Of a stretch of 64,000 nucleotides of DNA, positions 1 to 9,585 are shown in pieces (positions within the stretch are counted from its first letter, which is position 1; each line of letters opens with the position of its first letter). The position numbers and the translations under genes were made by a program. Source of the DNA: Fodinibius halophilus (GTDB lineage Bacteria > Bacteroidota > Rhodothermia > Balneolales > Balneolaceae); the NCBI RefSeq assembly GCF_011059105.1, contig NZ_JAALLS010000011.1, positions 62,001-126,000 of the forward strand. Direction: 5' to 3'. The notes beneath the pieces were generated by a model that ran no database searches, had not been told where the DNA came from, and saw nothing but the letters and a program-made list of their open reading frames with translations.

Positions 1-462
1 TTTTATGCGTTCGATGCTGCTTTTGCGATTTTCTATAACAACAATAGGGATATCTGCTTCTTTTAATACTTCGGCAATACGATGGCCAATTCGACCATAA
101 CCCGCTACAATATAGTGCTGTTCCATTTTTTCAAGTTGTTTTTTCATAGCCCGTTTTTTGAATATTTCACTTTCAAAGATCAGCTGTGTGGTTTGTGAAG
201 CAATATAGGAGATCACACCGATGCCCATCACAAAAACAATCATTGTAAAGACACGACCGGCCGAAGACAAATTTGAAATCTCAGAAAAGCCAATGGTAGT
301 GATAGTGATAAAGGTCATATAAAACCCATCAAAAAAGGCCAATCCTTCAATAAGATGATACCCGATTGAGCCCACTATAAAAACAACAATCAAGATTGTC
401 GAGGCAATAGTAATCCTTCGAGCTATAATATTATCGATAATATTGTTATAAAATCCTTGCAT
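1..462 (-). CDS. Potassium channel with RCK (TrkA-N) domain, 3' end outside window
   Basis: The reading frame runs 154 codons from an ATG at 462 to the window edge without a stop, so the C-terminus is missing. Two hydrophobic segments (about residues 18-35 and 65-85) flank a pore loop reading TITTIGFSE, as in two-TM K+ channels of the MthK type. A start of a Rossmann RCK domain follows (YIVAGYGRIGHRIAEVL, about residues 116-132). The third filter position is Ser rather than the usual Gly of GYG/GFG. It lies in the inner membrane and is expected to conduct K+ under ligand control through the RCK domain. It is divergent from mlaE, with about 63 bases between the starts. The family call is firm; ion selectivity is not. 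Confidence 0.85.
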   Translation of the reverse strand, partial: MQGFYNNIIDNIIARRITIASTILIVVFIVGSIGYHLIEGLAFFDGFYMTFITITTIGFSEISNLSSAGRVFTMIVFVMGIGVISYIASQTTQLIFESEIFKKRAMKKQLEKMEQHYIVAGYGRIGHRIAEVLKEADIPIVVIENRKSSIERIK

Positions 463-525
463 AGGGTGTATAATCGCCAGAATTTAAGATGGATGTAATA
501 TAGTTGAAAAAATAAAGCGCTCGAA

Positions 526-1320
526 ATGACAACTACGTGGAAATTTAATAGTTTCCAGCGTTATTTTAGTAAAATATTATTTATGGAAGCACTTGAAAAA
601 TTAGGAAGATATAGCCTGTTGTTATATCGGTCGCTGCGCTCGTTATATGAGTTCAATACCTATAAGAAAAATCTCATTAACGAGCTGTTGAAGATTGGGT
701 ACGAATCGGTACCTATTGTTCTGCTGACCGGTATTTTTACCGGAGCAGTGATGACAATACAAACAGCATACCAGCTGGATTCGGCATTTATCTCTAAGTC
801 TTTTATCGGTTCTATTACTGCTGAATCACTACTTATTGAGCTGGCCGCAGTAATAACAAGTTTGGTGCTGGCCGGAAAAGTGGGCGCACGTATTGCCACC
901 GAGCTGGGAACAATGCGCGTGAGTGAACAGATTGATGCTCTCGAGTCAATGGGCTTTAATTCAGTCTCTTTTTTGGTTTTGCCACGTGTATTAGCGGGAC
1001 TTATCATGTTCCCAATGCTGTATGTTTTTGCCAGCATATCTGGTATTTTAGGAGGGTTGGCTGCCGGGTACTTGTCCGGTGCAGTAACCCCGGCGGAGTA
1101 TGTTGAGGGAGCACGAGCTTTATTTTATCCCTGGGATGTTACCTTTGGCCTGCTTAAGGCATTTGTTTTTGGATATGTAATAACCTCGATTTCTTGTTTT
1201 AAGGGATATTATGCAAGTGGCGGGGCCGAGGGCGTAGGAAACAGTACAACGCAAGCTACGGTTTTAAGCTGTATATATGTATTATTAGCTGATTTCGTAT
1301 TGGCTGCTGTGTTTTTATAA
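526..1320 (+). CDS. mlaE: MlaE-family ABC transporter permease
   Basis: This 264-aa protein is the inner-membrane permease of an MCE/Mla phospholipid transporter. It has the MlaE hallmarks: a segment around ELAAVITSLVLAGKVGARIA followed by an acidic ATG-MRVSEQIDALESMG-type coupling stretch, and several long hydrophobic helices up to the C-terminus. Length matches the family. It is the first gene of a tight operon with the ATPase (15-base gap) and the MCE protein. No MlaC, MlaB or MlaA homologue follows, which is common in this phylum. The start at 526 was taken because no later ATG preserves the N-terminal amphipathic region. Confidence 0.93.
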   Translation: MTTTWKFNSFQRYFSKILFMEALEKLGRYSLLLYRSLRSLYEFNTYKKNLINELLKIGYESVPIVLLTGIFTGAVMTIQTAYQLDSAFISKSFIGSITAESLLIELAAVITSLVLAGKVGARIATELGTMRVSEQIDALESMGFNSVSFLVLPRVLAGLIMFPMLYVFASISGILGGLAAGYLSGAVTPAEYVEGARALFYPWDVTFGLLKAFVFGYVITSISCFKGYYASGGAEGVGNSTTQATVLSCIYVLLADFVLAAVFL

Positions 1321-1335
1321 TTATAGTAAGAAAGA

Positions 1336-2076
1336 ATGATAGAGATACGCAATCTCAAAAAAAGTTTTGGATCTAACCTCGTCTGGGAAGACGTTTCTTT
1401 TTCTATTGAACAGGGCGAAACCGTCGCCATTATTGGGCGGTCTGGTTGTGGTAAATCAGTATTGGTAAAGCATTTGAATGCCCTTATGTACCCCGATTCC
1501 GGCGAAGTTATTATTGATGGTAGAAATGTTTTTGATCTGGAATATATTTCTCTGCGGAAAATGCGCCAGCGTTTTGGAGTACTGTTCCAGGGGTCGGCGT
1601 TATTCGATTCGCTCAATACTTTTGAGAATATTGCATTTCCGCTTCGTTACTTTACAGAACTGAACGAAGAAGAGATTTCTGATAAAGTGATGGAGGCCTT
1701 GGAATTGGTTAATTTGGCCGGGACCAGTGAAAAATCACCGGCTGAATTATCCGGGGGGATGCGGCGTCGCGTTGCCTTGGCCCGGGCTACAATTCTACAG
1801 CCAGACTTCTTAATATACGATGAGCCTACTTCCGGCCTTGATCCTAAAACGTCTGAGGAGATTAATCAGCTTATCATTTCGATGGCAAAAAATTTAAATA
1901 TTACATCTATCGTAGTAACGCACGATATACATAGCGTACTTAAAATTGCAACAAAGGTGGCATTTTTAGAAGACCAAGGCCTTCATTGGTATGGAACTGT
2001 TGAAGAGTTACGCGACAGTGATAATGAAGAGTTGATGAGTTTTGTATCTGCCAGTGAGTATCAAATAAGAAATTAA
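1336..2076 (+). CDS. mlaF: MlaF-type ABC transporter ATP-binding protein
   Basis: A 246-aa ABC ATPase that powers the MlaE permease. The Walker A motif GRSGCGKS is at residues 34-41, the signature LSGGMRRR sits near residue 138, and Walker B with its glutamate reads FLIYDEPTSGLDP. The H-loop histidine is in VVTHD. The GGMRRR signature and the short size are typical of the MlaF subgroup rather than of importers. It lies between mlaE and mlaD on the same strand with small gaps, so co-transcription is very likely. Confidence 0.93.
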   Translation: MIEIRNLKKSFGSNLVWEDVSFSIEQGETVAIIGRSGCGKSVLVKHLNALMYPDSGEVIIDGRNVFDLEYISLRKMRQRFGVLFQGSALFDSLNTFENIAFPLRYFTELNEEEISDKVMEALELVNLAGTSEKSPAELSGGMRRRVALARATILQPDFLIYDEPTSGLDPKTSEEINQLIISMAKNLNITSIVVTHDIHSVLKIATKVAFLEDQGLHWYGTVEELRDSDNEELMSFVSASEYQIRN

Positions 2077-2084
2077 AAGGAGAT
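2075..2084 (+). promoter_or_regulatory. Ribosome binding site of mlaD
   Basis: AAAAGGAGAT ends three bases before a TTG at 2088, with the AGGAG core five bases away. Strong Shine-Dalgarno sites are scarce in this window, so this one supports the TTG start for mlaD instead of a downstream ATG. Confidence 0.6.
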
Positions 2085-2087
2085 ATT

Positions 2088-3017
2088 TTGAAGATTAATA
2101 ATGAACTAAAAGTAGCATTAACAATTTTAGCCGCTATTGCTTTCGGTTTTATCGGCTATCGCATGATGAGTGATTTGCCGTTGTTTCGGCAGTCTAAAGT
2201 GGTACATTCCTATTTTGATCGCACGGACGGCCTTTCGCCGGGTAACTATATTTATATTAACGGTGTTAAGGTAGGATCAGTAAAAAAATTACAGCTGTCT
2301 AATAATGACAGTGTAAAGGTGACCATGAGTTTTGATCTGGATGTACGTCTTCCTAAAAATTCAGTGGCATATTTGGAATCTTCGGGATTGCTTAATGAAA
2401 AAGCGATTGTAGTAAAGCGCGGAGATGCGAAAGAAGAATTGAAATATGGCGGTACCATGGAAGGGGTATACAGTGGCGGTATGATGGAGACTCTTAAAGA
2501 AGAAGGGGAGCAGCTCAGTGAAGATGTCTCGGAGTCTTTTGGGAAGCTAAATGAATTGCTTGAACAGTTAAACAAAGTTGTTGATAAAGAGAATCAAGGC
2601 AAAGTGGATAAGGTCATAGAAGATGTCCGGTCCACATCTAATGATATTGCTACGCTTTTTGAGCGTAAAAAATCTGACTTGGAATCGAGTATTGGACATG
2701 CACGCAACTTTTTAGCGAATGTAGATACGGTTAGTATGCGTAATAAGTCGCGTGTTGATTCAGTTATGACAGGGTTTGAGAATTCATTGGCTGAGTTGGA
2801 AGCTCTGAGTAGAGATCTTCAAGAAACAAATTCCCAGCTTAATCAGATATTGACGAAAATTAACAACGGGGAAGGCAGTTTGGGTAAGTTGGTTAATGAT
2901 TCCACACTGTACAATAATTTAGAGTCGATGTCGGCCGAGATGGATCTGCTGATTAAGAATATCAATGAAAATCCGCGAAAATATCTTAAGCACATGCGGC
3001 TTATTGAGGTATTTTAG
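2088..3017 (+). CDS. mlaD: MlaD/MCE-domain lipid transport protein
   Basis: A 309-aa protein anchored by one N-terminal membrane helix (about residues 8-27). An MCE domain follows (about residues 38-118; it includes the DGLSPGNYIYINGVKVGSV stretch), and then a long predicted coiled coil with heptad-like Leu/Ile spacing to the C-terminus. MCE proteins form hexameric rings that bind lipid between the inner-membrane ABC complex and the outer membrane. The start is TTG, set by the Shine-Dalgarno site just upstream. It closes the mlaEFD operon, 11 bases after mlaF. Confidence 0.9.
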   Translation: MKINNELKVALTILAAIAFGFIGYRMMSDLPLFRQSKVVHSYFDRTDGLSPGNYIYINGVKVGSVKKLQLSNNDSVKVTMSFDLDVRLPKNSVAYLESSGLLNEKAIVVKRGDAKEELKYGGTMEGVYSGGMMETLKEEGEQLSEDVSESFGKLNELLEQLNKVVDKENQGKVDKVIEDVRSTSNDIATLFERKKSDLESSIGHARNFLANVDTVSMRNKSRVDSVMTGFENSLAELEALSRDLQETNSQLNQILTKINNGEGSLGKLVNDSTLYNNLESMSAEMDLLIKNINENPRKYLKHMRLIEVF

Positions 3018-3088
3018 TTGTAACAGGTTGACAATTCGGTTAAAAGCAGCCAGTTATCACTGGTGCGAAAGTTTCTGTAGCAGTGAAA

Positions 3089-3119
3089 TTGCTCTTAGCA
3101 AAGGCTTCTTGTATATTTG
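3089..3119 (+). promoter_or_regulatory. Candidate Bacteroidota-type promoter for the PpiD-like gene
   Basis: TATATTTG at 3112-3119 fits the TAnnTTTG -7 element of Bacteroidota, with TTG at 3089-3091 twenty bases upstream. It lies in the 176-base gap between mlaD and the chaperone gene, about 75 bases before its start. This is a pattern match only. Confidence 0.3.
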
Positions 3120-3193
3120 GTAGCTTGTAAAAGGTGGATTAATCTGCCATCATTTTTTTGAACTAATTAAGACGTAGATAAGAGGATTTTTAT

Positions 3194-4969
3194 ATGGGTG
3201 TAATGGAAAAAATGAGAAAAGGTACCGGCGTTATCTTATGGGTACTTATTTTCTCATTCGGCGTACTTTGGATGTTACAAGACACCGACTTTTTTAGTGT
3301 ACTACAGCGTGGGCCGCGAGCTCTGGGAGCCGTTAACGGTGAAACAATTTCGCTTAATGAGTACAATGATCGGATGCAGTATTATACGAAGCAATATAAT
3401 CGCCAAAGCGGTAGCTCTATGACTCCGGAAGTTCGGGCCCAGTACCAAGAGCAGGTTTGGAATGAGCTGGTTACCGGTAAGCTGATTCAGCAAAAGATGG
3501 ATGAGTTGGGTATTAAGGTTACCGATCAAGAAGTTGTTGATATGATTACCGGTCCCAATCCCGATCCTTTTATCCGACAACAGTTTGGCAAAGAAGACGG
3601 TACTATAGATCGTGTAGCATTACAAACAGCTATTGAGTCCCCTGAAAATAAACAGGTTTGGATCCAGATTGAGCAGCAGATGCGACAAAAGCGCCGGCAG
3701 CAGAAAATGAGCAACTATCTGCAATCTTCCATGCAGGTAAGCGATTATGAAGTAGAACAAGAGTATGTTCAACGTAATACATCGGCAGATATCTCTTTTG
3801 TTCGGTTCCCCTATGCAGATGTTGATAAGAATGATATAAACGTTACTGAAGATGATTTGCGCGCATACTACAATAATCATCCCGACAAGTATAAGCGCAA
3901 AGAATCGTATCGCTTTAAGTATGTCTCTTTTGACAAAAAACCAACGGCACAGGATACGGCTCGTACCATCAAGGATATGAAGCAGTTGAAATCAGACTTT
4001 GCTAAAGCAGAGAATGATTCCTTGTTCTTAAATCGTTATCAATCTTCTACTCCGTACAGCGCAGAATTTGTGCCCAAGAGCGATGTGCGTGAGCTGTATA
4101 GCCCGGTTCTTGATGTGGATGAAGGGCAAGTAACAGATCTCATTAAAGATCAAGGGCGTTTGTACCTGTTGAAAAAGCTGGAAGAGAAAGCAGACGAAGT
4201 TCGTTTTGTTGTTTTTAGTCAAGATATTAAAGCAGATCCCATTGCTACTATAGACAAGCAGGCAGAAAAGGCGGATGACTTCAGTTATTTTGCTGAGCAG
4301 GAAGGGTTCAAGACCGAAGTTGATCGTCGCGAATTGAAGGTGAAGGAGGCTTTTGCAACGAAAGGAAATGATTTTATTTCCGGAATTGGGCAAAGCCGAC
4401 AGATTATGAATTTCTTAGAGAATGCTGATGAGGGTAAGGTCTCAAAAACAATTGAACTGGCAGGCCAGTTTGTGGTTATTAAAGTTTCTGAGATCACTCC
4501 GGCCGGTACTCAGCCATTTGACAAGGTCAAAAGTCAGATTCGCACGCTTGTTGAGAATAAAAAGCGAAAGCAGGCGATGTTAGATCGTGCTGATAAATTG
4601 GCTTCTGAGAATGAAAATATGCAGGCCTTGGCAGAAGCAGCAAGCAAAGAGCTGGCAACGGCCCAGTCTATTACCCAAAATGCTGCTACGATTCCCGGGG
4701 CAGGTAGAGAACCAAAAGTGATCGGTTCTATTTTTGGCTTGGATACCGGAGATCGTTCTACGGCTATTGAAGGAAGAAGTGCCGCATTTATTGTAAAGGT
4801 TAATGAACTTCGTGAGGCGGACGTTGCTAACTTGACTGCTACTACAAAACAGCAGATTCGACGTCAGCTTCAGCAGAAAAAGAGCTCGGCATTTATGAGT
4901 ACCTGGATTGAAGAATTGAAAGAAGAAGCTGATATCGAAGATAACAGAGATCAGCTGCTTCGCGGGTAA
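3194..4969 (+). CDS. PpiD/SurA-like periplasmic folding factor (peptidyl-prolyl isomerase family)
   Basis: A 591-aa protein with one N-terminal membrane helix (about residues 13-31) and a SurA_N-like region (VNGETISLNEYNDRMQYY, then helices rich in Q, R and K). Two parvulin-like segments follow. They are divergent: I do not see the conserved His and hydrophobic loop motifs of active parvulins, so it may act mainly as a chaperone. Such proteins help outer-membrane proteins fold, anchored at the periplasmic face of the inner membrane. The C-terminal half is rich in Lys, Gln and Glu. It has its own candidate promoter and a strong downstream terminator, so it is probably monocistronic. Confidence 0.82.
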   Translation: MGVMEKMRKGTGVILWVLIFSFGVLWMLQDTDFFSVLQRGPRALGAVNGETISLNEYNDRMQYYTKQYNRQSGSSMTPEVRAQYQEQVWNELVTGKLIQQKMDELGIKVTDQEVVDMITGPNPDPFIRQQFGKEDGTIDRVALQTAIESPENKQVWIQIEQQMRQKRRQQKMSNYLQSSMQVSDYEVEQEYVQRNTSADISFVRFPYADVDKNDINVTEDDLRAYYNNHPDKYKRKESYRFKYVSFDKKPTAQDTARTIKDMKQLKSDFAKAENDSLFLNRYQSSTPYSAEFVPKSDVRELYSPVLDVDEGQVTDLIKDQGRLYLLKKLEEKADEVRFVVFSQDIKADPIATIDKQAEKADDFSYFAEQEGFKTEVDRRELKVKEAFATKGNDFISGIGQSRQIMNFLENADEGKVSKTIELAGQFVVIKVSEITPAGTQPFDKVKSQIRTLVENKKRKQAMLDRADKLASENENMQALAEAASKELATAQSITQNAATIPGAGREPKVIGSIFGLDTGDRSTAIEGRSAAFIVKVNELREADVANLTATTKQQIRRQLQQKKSSAFMSTWIEELKEEADIEDNRDQLLRG

Positions 4970-4996
4970 TAGTCTTGAAGCGTTATTTGATATTGA

Positions 4997-5027
4997 GGGC
5001 AAGAAGAAACTCTTCTTGCCCTTTTTT
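4997..5027 (+). terminator. Rho-independent terminator after the PpiD-like gene
   Basis: GGGCAAGAAGA (4997-5007) pairs perfectly with TCTTCTTGCCC (5011-5021) around an AAC loop and is followed by six T. It begins 28 bases after the stop codon. Confidence 0.92.
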
Positions 5028-5141
5028 ATTTTTCATAATCGAGCTGTTTACCCTCACTTTTATTGATCTTACTGTTGGTGATTGTTCAAGGTCTGTACCG
5101 ACGGTTATTTAAATCACTAGTTATATTATTATTCTGATATT

Positions 5142-6257
5142 ATGAACGAAGCTGATACACAATGGATGAGCCTGGCTCTTGAAATTGCCGAACGCGGGGC
5201 CGGATATGTTTCACCCAACCCCATGGTCGGTTGTGTTATTGTATCGGCTGAGGGAGAGAAAATAGGGCAGGGAATCCACGAGCGATATGGCCAGGCCCAT
5301 GCCGAAAAAAATGCTGTTGACTCTGTTTCGAATTCAGAGCTGCTGGATGGGGCTACCGTTTATGTTACTCTGGAACCCTGTGCGCACCACGGAAATACGC
5401 CTCCCTGCTGCGAGTTGTTGGCAGAGTTGCCTATCGACAGAGTAGTAGTGGCAATGGAAGATCCTACTCCCAAGGTTGCAGGAAAAGGCATACAATACCT
5501 CAGGAATCATAATATTGAGGTAGAAGTTGGAGTGTTGAAAGAAGAAGCAGAAAAGCTGAATGAGTTTTTTTTGCATCACCAGCGCTGGGGGCGACCATTT
5601 GTTACGCTTAAGATTGCTCAGACCCTTGATGGATATATTGCTGCCCCGGATGGAGATTCTGAATGGATAAGTGGACAGCATTCACGTTCGTTAGTTCATG
5701 AATGGCGAAGTAGGTACGATGCGGTAATGGTAGGTCGAAATACGACATTGCTGGACAATCCTCGTCTAACGGTTCGTCATGTAGAGGGGCGTCAGCCTAA
5801 ACGTATTGTTATTGATGGTCCCCTGGAACTGCCAGATGAACTTAATTTATTTACGGACCAGTACGAAGAAAAGACGATCGTTCTGACTCATAATCAAAAA
5901 AAGTACCGGGAAGAAGCTGATCCCATGTTGAATATGCTAAAATCAGATTATTTTAGGGGCACAACGCTGCTGGTAGATGAAAAGGACGGGCATACCGATC
6001 TGGGGGATGCGTTAAAAGAACTCGGAAAACTGCCGGTAACGTCGGTATTGGTTGAAGCCGGGCAAAGTTTGGCTTCGGCTTTGCTGCGTGAAAACCTTGT
6101 TGATAAGGTGGAATGCTTTATTGCCCCCAAAATGCTGGGGGGAGGGGCACGATCGGTATTGGGCGTCGGAATCAACCATATGTCTGAAATTATGGAATTT
6201 CGTGAAGTGGAATGGAAGCAGGTTGGCGACGATCTTTTGTTTAGTGGCTACTTTTAA
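5142..6257 (+). CDS. ribD: Bifunctional riboflavin biosynthesis deaminase/reductase RibD
   Basis: This 371-aa protein performs two steps of riboflavin synthesis: deamination of the pyrimidine and NADPH reduction of its ribose side chain. The N-terminal zinc deaminase carries HAEKNAV (His53, Glu55) and PCAHHGNTPPC (Cys80 and Cys89). The C-terminal reductase begins near residue 150 (FVTLKIAQTLDGYIA) and includes SEWISGQHSR and GGGARSVLG. Length is normal for the fusion. ribE follows after 14 bases, so the pair should be co-transcribed. It is preceded by the terminator at 5 kb. Confidence 0.95.
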   Translation: MNEADTQWMSLALEIAERGAGYVSPNPMVGCVIVSAEGEKIGQGIHERYGQAHAEKNAVDSVSNSELLDGATVYVTLEPCAHHGNTPPCCELLAELPIDRVVVAMEDPTPKVAGKGIQYLRNHNIEVEVGVLKEEAEKLNEFFLHHQRWGRPFVTLKIAQTLDGYIAAPDGDSEWISGQHSRSLVHEWRSRYDAVMVGRNTTLLDNPRLTVRHVEGRQPKRIVIDGPLELPDELNLFTDQYEEKTIVLTHNQKKYREEADPMLNMLKSDYFRGTTLLVDEKDGHTDLGDALKELGKLPVTSVLVEAGQSLASALLRENLVDKVECFIAPKMLGGGARSVLGVGINHMSEIMEFREVEWKQVGDDLLFSGYF

Positions 6258-6271
6258 TCTTAGATAACACA

Positions 6272-6865
6272 ATGTTTACAGGAATAATAAAATCAGTTGG
6301 TACCGTTGAAAAAGCTATTGACCTTGAAGGTGGAAAGGAGATCACTATTTCTGCTGATTTTGCTGACAAGTTAGAAGTTGACCAAAGTATTAGCATCAAT
6401 GGGGTATGCCATACCGTAACTGCGTGTAATGAAGCTTCTTTTACAGTACAAAGTGTGGAGGAAACGCTCAGGAAAACGAATATTGGGGATCTTTCAGAAG
6501 AATCAATGGTAAATCTGGAGCGTTCACTACGTCCCGATCAGTTGCTGGATGGTCATATTGTACAGGGGCACGTTGATGCTACCGGTACGATAACCAGTAT
6601 TGAACAAGAGGGCACGGATTGGCTTTTTACGGTTGAGTATCCCCCCAAGCATTCTGGGTTAATCGTAGGTCGCGGCAGTGTTGCTGTAGATGGTATTAGT
6701 TTGACAGTTGCCAATGAACAGGGTAATAGTTTCCAGGTCGCTATTATTCCTTACACCTATGAGCATACTAATCTCTACACCAAACAAAGTGGTGATACCG
6801 TAAACCTGGAGTTCGATATTCTGGGGAAATATGTGTTGAAGCATCTAGAAAATCGAGAAGACTAA
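6272..6865 (+). CDS. ribE: Riboflavin synthase, alpha subunit
   Basis: This 197-aa enzyme converts two molecules of 6,7-dimethyl-8-ribityllumazine to riboflavin. It starts with the family hallmark MFTGIIKSVGTV and shows the two internally repeated lumazine-binding domains. The first includes SINGVCHTV and the second GSVAVDGISLTVAN, with HIVQGHVDATGT between them. It is downstream of ribD in the same operon. Its stop overlaps the stop of the convergent lptD by four bases. The lumazine synthase and ribBA genes are not in the window. Confidence 0.95.
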   Translation: MFTGIIKSVGTVEKAIDLEGGKEITISADFADKLEVDQSISINGVCHTVTACNEASFTVQSVEETLRKTNIGDLSEESMVNLERSLRPDQLLDGHIVQGHVDATGTITSIEQEGTDWLFTVEYPPKHSGLIVGRGSVAVDGISLTVANEQGNSFQVAIIPYTYEHTNLYTKQSGDTVNLEFDILGKYVLKHLENRED

Positions 6866-9585
6866 AAACTTCCACCGCCAAATCCACGTGGTGAACGCCC
6901 GGTTCCCCGCGATCCCCTTTCAAGGTTGTTGAGGCCCGGTAGCTTCTGAATGATTCCTTGTAATCGACTGGCGTTAATCCGCAGTGAAAAGAAATAATAC
7001 TTTCTATCGCCAAAAGGATTCATTGTAAAAGAGAGATCCCAGCAGTGAAGCTTTCTGTTTAACGAAAACTGGGAAGGAGTGAGTTCCTTTTGAATGAAGT
7101 CATACCCAATTTGGGTGCGAAAATCCCATTTTGGGGTAAGTTTTAAGTTTATGTTTTGGGCATTTATAGTTGCAGTTGTATTGTTTTTGCCTGTAGGATT
7201 TAAACGCCAATTATAGCTGAAGTTGATTGAAAAGGAGAAGGGAGATTTAAAATCCTGGACGGGTTGGGTATTAAAGTGCGGATCAACCGGCCGAAAAATA
7301 CTTTGGTTTAGCGGGTTATAGTTTGCCGGGTAGTGCGGATTTGTGTTGGGTTGAAATCCCCTCTCTCCAAGTTGAACAGAGTAACTGGTGCTAATTCTAA
7401 ATCGAGTAAGCTCCATAAGCTTGCTTGAGTTCGTTACGAGAAAATCATCAATTTTATTGCCGTCTGAATTTCGCTCATAAAAATTAAAGTTAGCGCTGGC
7501 ATTAATGTTCATGCCGGGCAAAATTTTTGCCCGGAGGTTAGAGCGTAAATCGGATAGCTTTAGACTATCTGCTGCAAAGTTATAACTTGAGCTAAAATCA
7601 AGCTGATCAATAAGGTTAATAACTTCTTCTTTCTTTTCGCCCGTGGAGTCGCGTTTTACAGATTTTGCTTCAAATACATTTCCAAGTCTGAAATTTACCT
7701 GGCGCTGTTCTCCTTGTCCCGGTCCACGGAATATTTCATTCTCAAATATTGAATAACGTTCAGTTGGTACAGGGTCTCCGGGTTGGCTGACGGTATCTGT
7801 TTGTACGGTACGATAGTAGCCCCACAGGTCGTTGCTAAAGTCAGGCCGATAACTAAGGCTGATCGAGGGTTTCAAGGTATGCCTGAAGCTTTTTAGATTT
7901 CCAAGATTAAGGTTCATCAGTCCATAAATTCGAGTAGAAAAGTTTAGGCTGGTATTGAATTCATGCGCACTAGTGAGCCCTCTTACCTGGCGCTCTACAA
8001 CTTCGACAGAGTCACTGTTAAAAGATTTTCGCGTGGTCGTGGGATACCAATAATCGTTATAGTTTAGATTTAGGCTGGTATTCAAAAAGCGGTTTGGCAG
8101 AAGTTGATTCATGCTTATTCCGGCATTCTGTTTGAAGCCAAAGCGATAGTGATCGGTATTTCCTGTAGCTTTACGATATTTGTCAGGATCCTTTAATGCT
8201 TCGAACCAATTGTAGCGGGCAGAATCTGCACGTTCGGGACGATACTTGAACTTAGAGTTAAATGTATTGTCATAGTTAACTGATATAGATTCGTACCATT
8301 TGTCATCATCCCCGGTCGTCTCTTCATTTTTAAAAGGAGAAAATCTATTTAGGCTGAAGTTTAATTCAGGTCCTGTAATTTTTGTCGTATTATTAGCAAA
8401 GTTTTGGTTCTGCCGAATAGATGCATTTAATGAATACACACTTTCCGGATGCCGGTATTTGTAATTGATACTTGAGCTGGCGTCTGTTTCTGCTATTGCT
8501 GTAGGATCATTGGAATTAATTTTGTTAAAGTCTTCGGTTCTTAAATGAATGCTTGAATTAAAACTGGCATAGGGAGAAAAGTCTTGATTATGACTCACCT
8601 TAATCTCTTTGGAAACCCTACTGCTAAAGTCTGGGTCAGAAGATTCCAGCCCACTATTGTTACGAGAATACCCGATGCGAATATTCCCGCTTAATTTATC
8701 ACGCACGCGATATCTCACTCGGCTGTCGACGAAAAAATCACCTGATGTAAAGATATCAAAAGAAGCCTGACCGGTTAAGTAGTCATTAAAATATTGAAAC
8801 CACCCCAGATTTTGCAGCCCAATACCTCGATTTTGCCTGTCCTGGAAGGCATAGGTAGGTTCAAGAATACCCGACTGTTTTTTATCAAATTTACCCGGCA
8901 GGTAGCCAAAAGGAAATACAAGCGGATAGGGAATATCCAGAATAAAGAGGCGTGCTTGTTCAAAAAATATTTTTTCGCGTTCTACCACCTTCATTCGCTT
9001 GGCTTGGATATAATAGTGAGGATGATCCAGTTGACAGGTTGAATAGATAGCGTCTTCAAGGAATACTACATCTCGCCCGGTGTTCTTTACTTTTGTGCCA
9101 ATTAAGTTACCGTCTTGTACTTCAACGCGAGCGACCTCAAAACGCCCCTTTTCGGTTTTATAGTTGAAATCAATTTTATTGCTGCGGACGCGGTCGTTTT
9201 CACGAATTAATACCGGTTGAGACAGGGTATCTTGCGGAGTTTGAGTAGTGGCACTAACAAGGGAGCTGTCGAGATTCATTGCCACTTTACCAGACTGTAA
9301 CTCCCCTGAACTATGGACTACCGACGAGGAACCATAAAGCGTTGCTATTCGATTTTCTCTGTTGTTGAAAACCAGTGAATCGCTGGCCTGGAAATTAATC
9401 TGCCCCTCTTGTTGAGGGGTTTGAGCACTAGCCCGCTTTGAAGTTCTTGTAGTATCATTCTGGATAGCCTCTTGATTTCTTACAGGCGGTCTTTCGATCT
9501 GGGCCACCAGGGGAGAAGCCAGCCCTAATAATAGCAACAGTAACATGCCCGTAAAAAAGGTACTGTATGTAATAAATCTGCTCAT
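6862..9585 (-). CDS. lptD: LPS-assembly protein LptD (OstA-like)
   Basis: A 907-aa outer-membrane protein with a signal peptide (hydrophobic core about residues 12-27, ending LVAQ). An OstA/LptA-like beta-jellyroll domain covers about residues 45-225 (ASDSLVFNNRENRIATLYGS; later YSTCQLDHPHYYIQAKRMKV). The rest is a long barrel of alternating aromatic strands ending GFGGGSF. In this phylum such proteins are the LptD counterpart that inserts lipopolysaccharide in the outer membrane. The single Cys in the YSTCQLDHPHY motif is typical. It is convergent with ribE with a four-base overlap. The N-terminal domain supports the family more strongly than the barrel does. Confidence 0.86.
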   Translation of the reverse strand: MSRFITYSTFFTGMLLLLLLGLASPLVAQIERPPVRNQEAIQNDTTRTSKRASAQTPQQEGQINFQASDSLVFNNRENRIATLYGSSSVVHSSGELQSGKVAMNLDSSLVSATTQTPQDTLSQPVLIRENDRVRSNKIDFNYKTEKGRFEVARVEVQDGNLIGTKVKNTGRDVVFLEDAIYSTCQLDHPHYYIQAKRMKVVEREKIFFEQARLFILDIPYPLVFPFGYLPGKFDKKQSGILEPTYAFQDRQNRGIGLQNLGWFQYFNDYLTGQASFDIFTSGDFFVDSRVRYRVRDKLSGNIRIGYSRNNSGLESSDPDFSSRVSKEIKVSHNQDFSPYASFNSSIHLRTEDFNKINSNDPTAIAETDASSSINYKYRHPESVYSLNASIRQNQNFANNTTKITGPELNFSLNRFSPFKNEETTGDDDKWYESISVNYDNTFNSKFKYRPERADSARYNWFEALKDPDKYRKATGNTDHYRFGFKQNAGISMNQLLPNRFLNTSLNLNYNDYWYPTTTRKSFNSDSVEVVERQVRGLTSAHEFNTSLNFSTRIYGLMNLNLGNLKSFRHTLKPSISLSYRPDFSNDLWGYYRTVQTDTVSQPGDPVPTERYSIFENEIFRGPGQGEQRQVNFRLGNVFEAKSVKRDSTGEKKEEVINLIDQLDFSSSYNFAADSLKLSDLRSNLRAKILPGMNINASANFNFYERNSDGNKIDDFLVTNSSKLMELTRFRISTSYSVQLGERGFQPNTNPHYPANYNPLNQSIFRPVDPHFNTQPVQDFKSPFSFSINFSYNWRLNPTGKNNTTATINAQNINLKLTPKWDFRTQIGYDFIQKELTPSQFSLNRKLHCWDLSFTMNPFGDRKYYFFSLRINASRLQGIIQKLPGLNNLERGSRGTGRSPRGFGGGSF

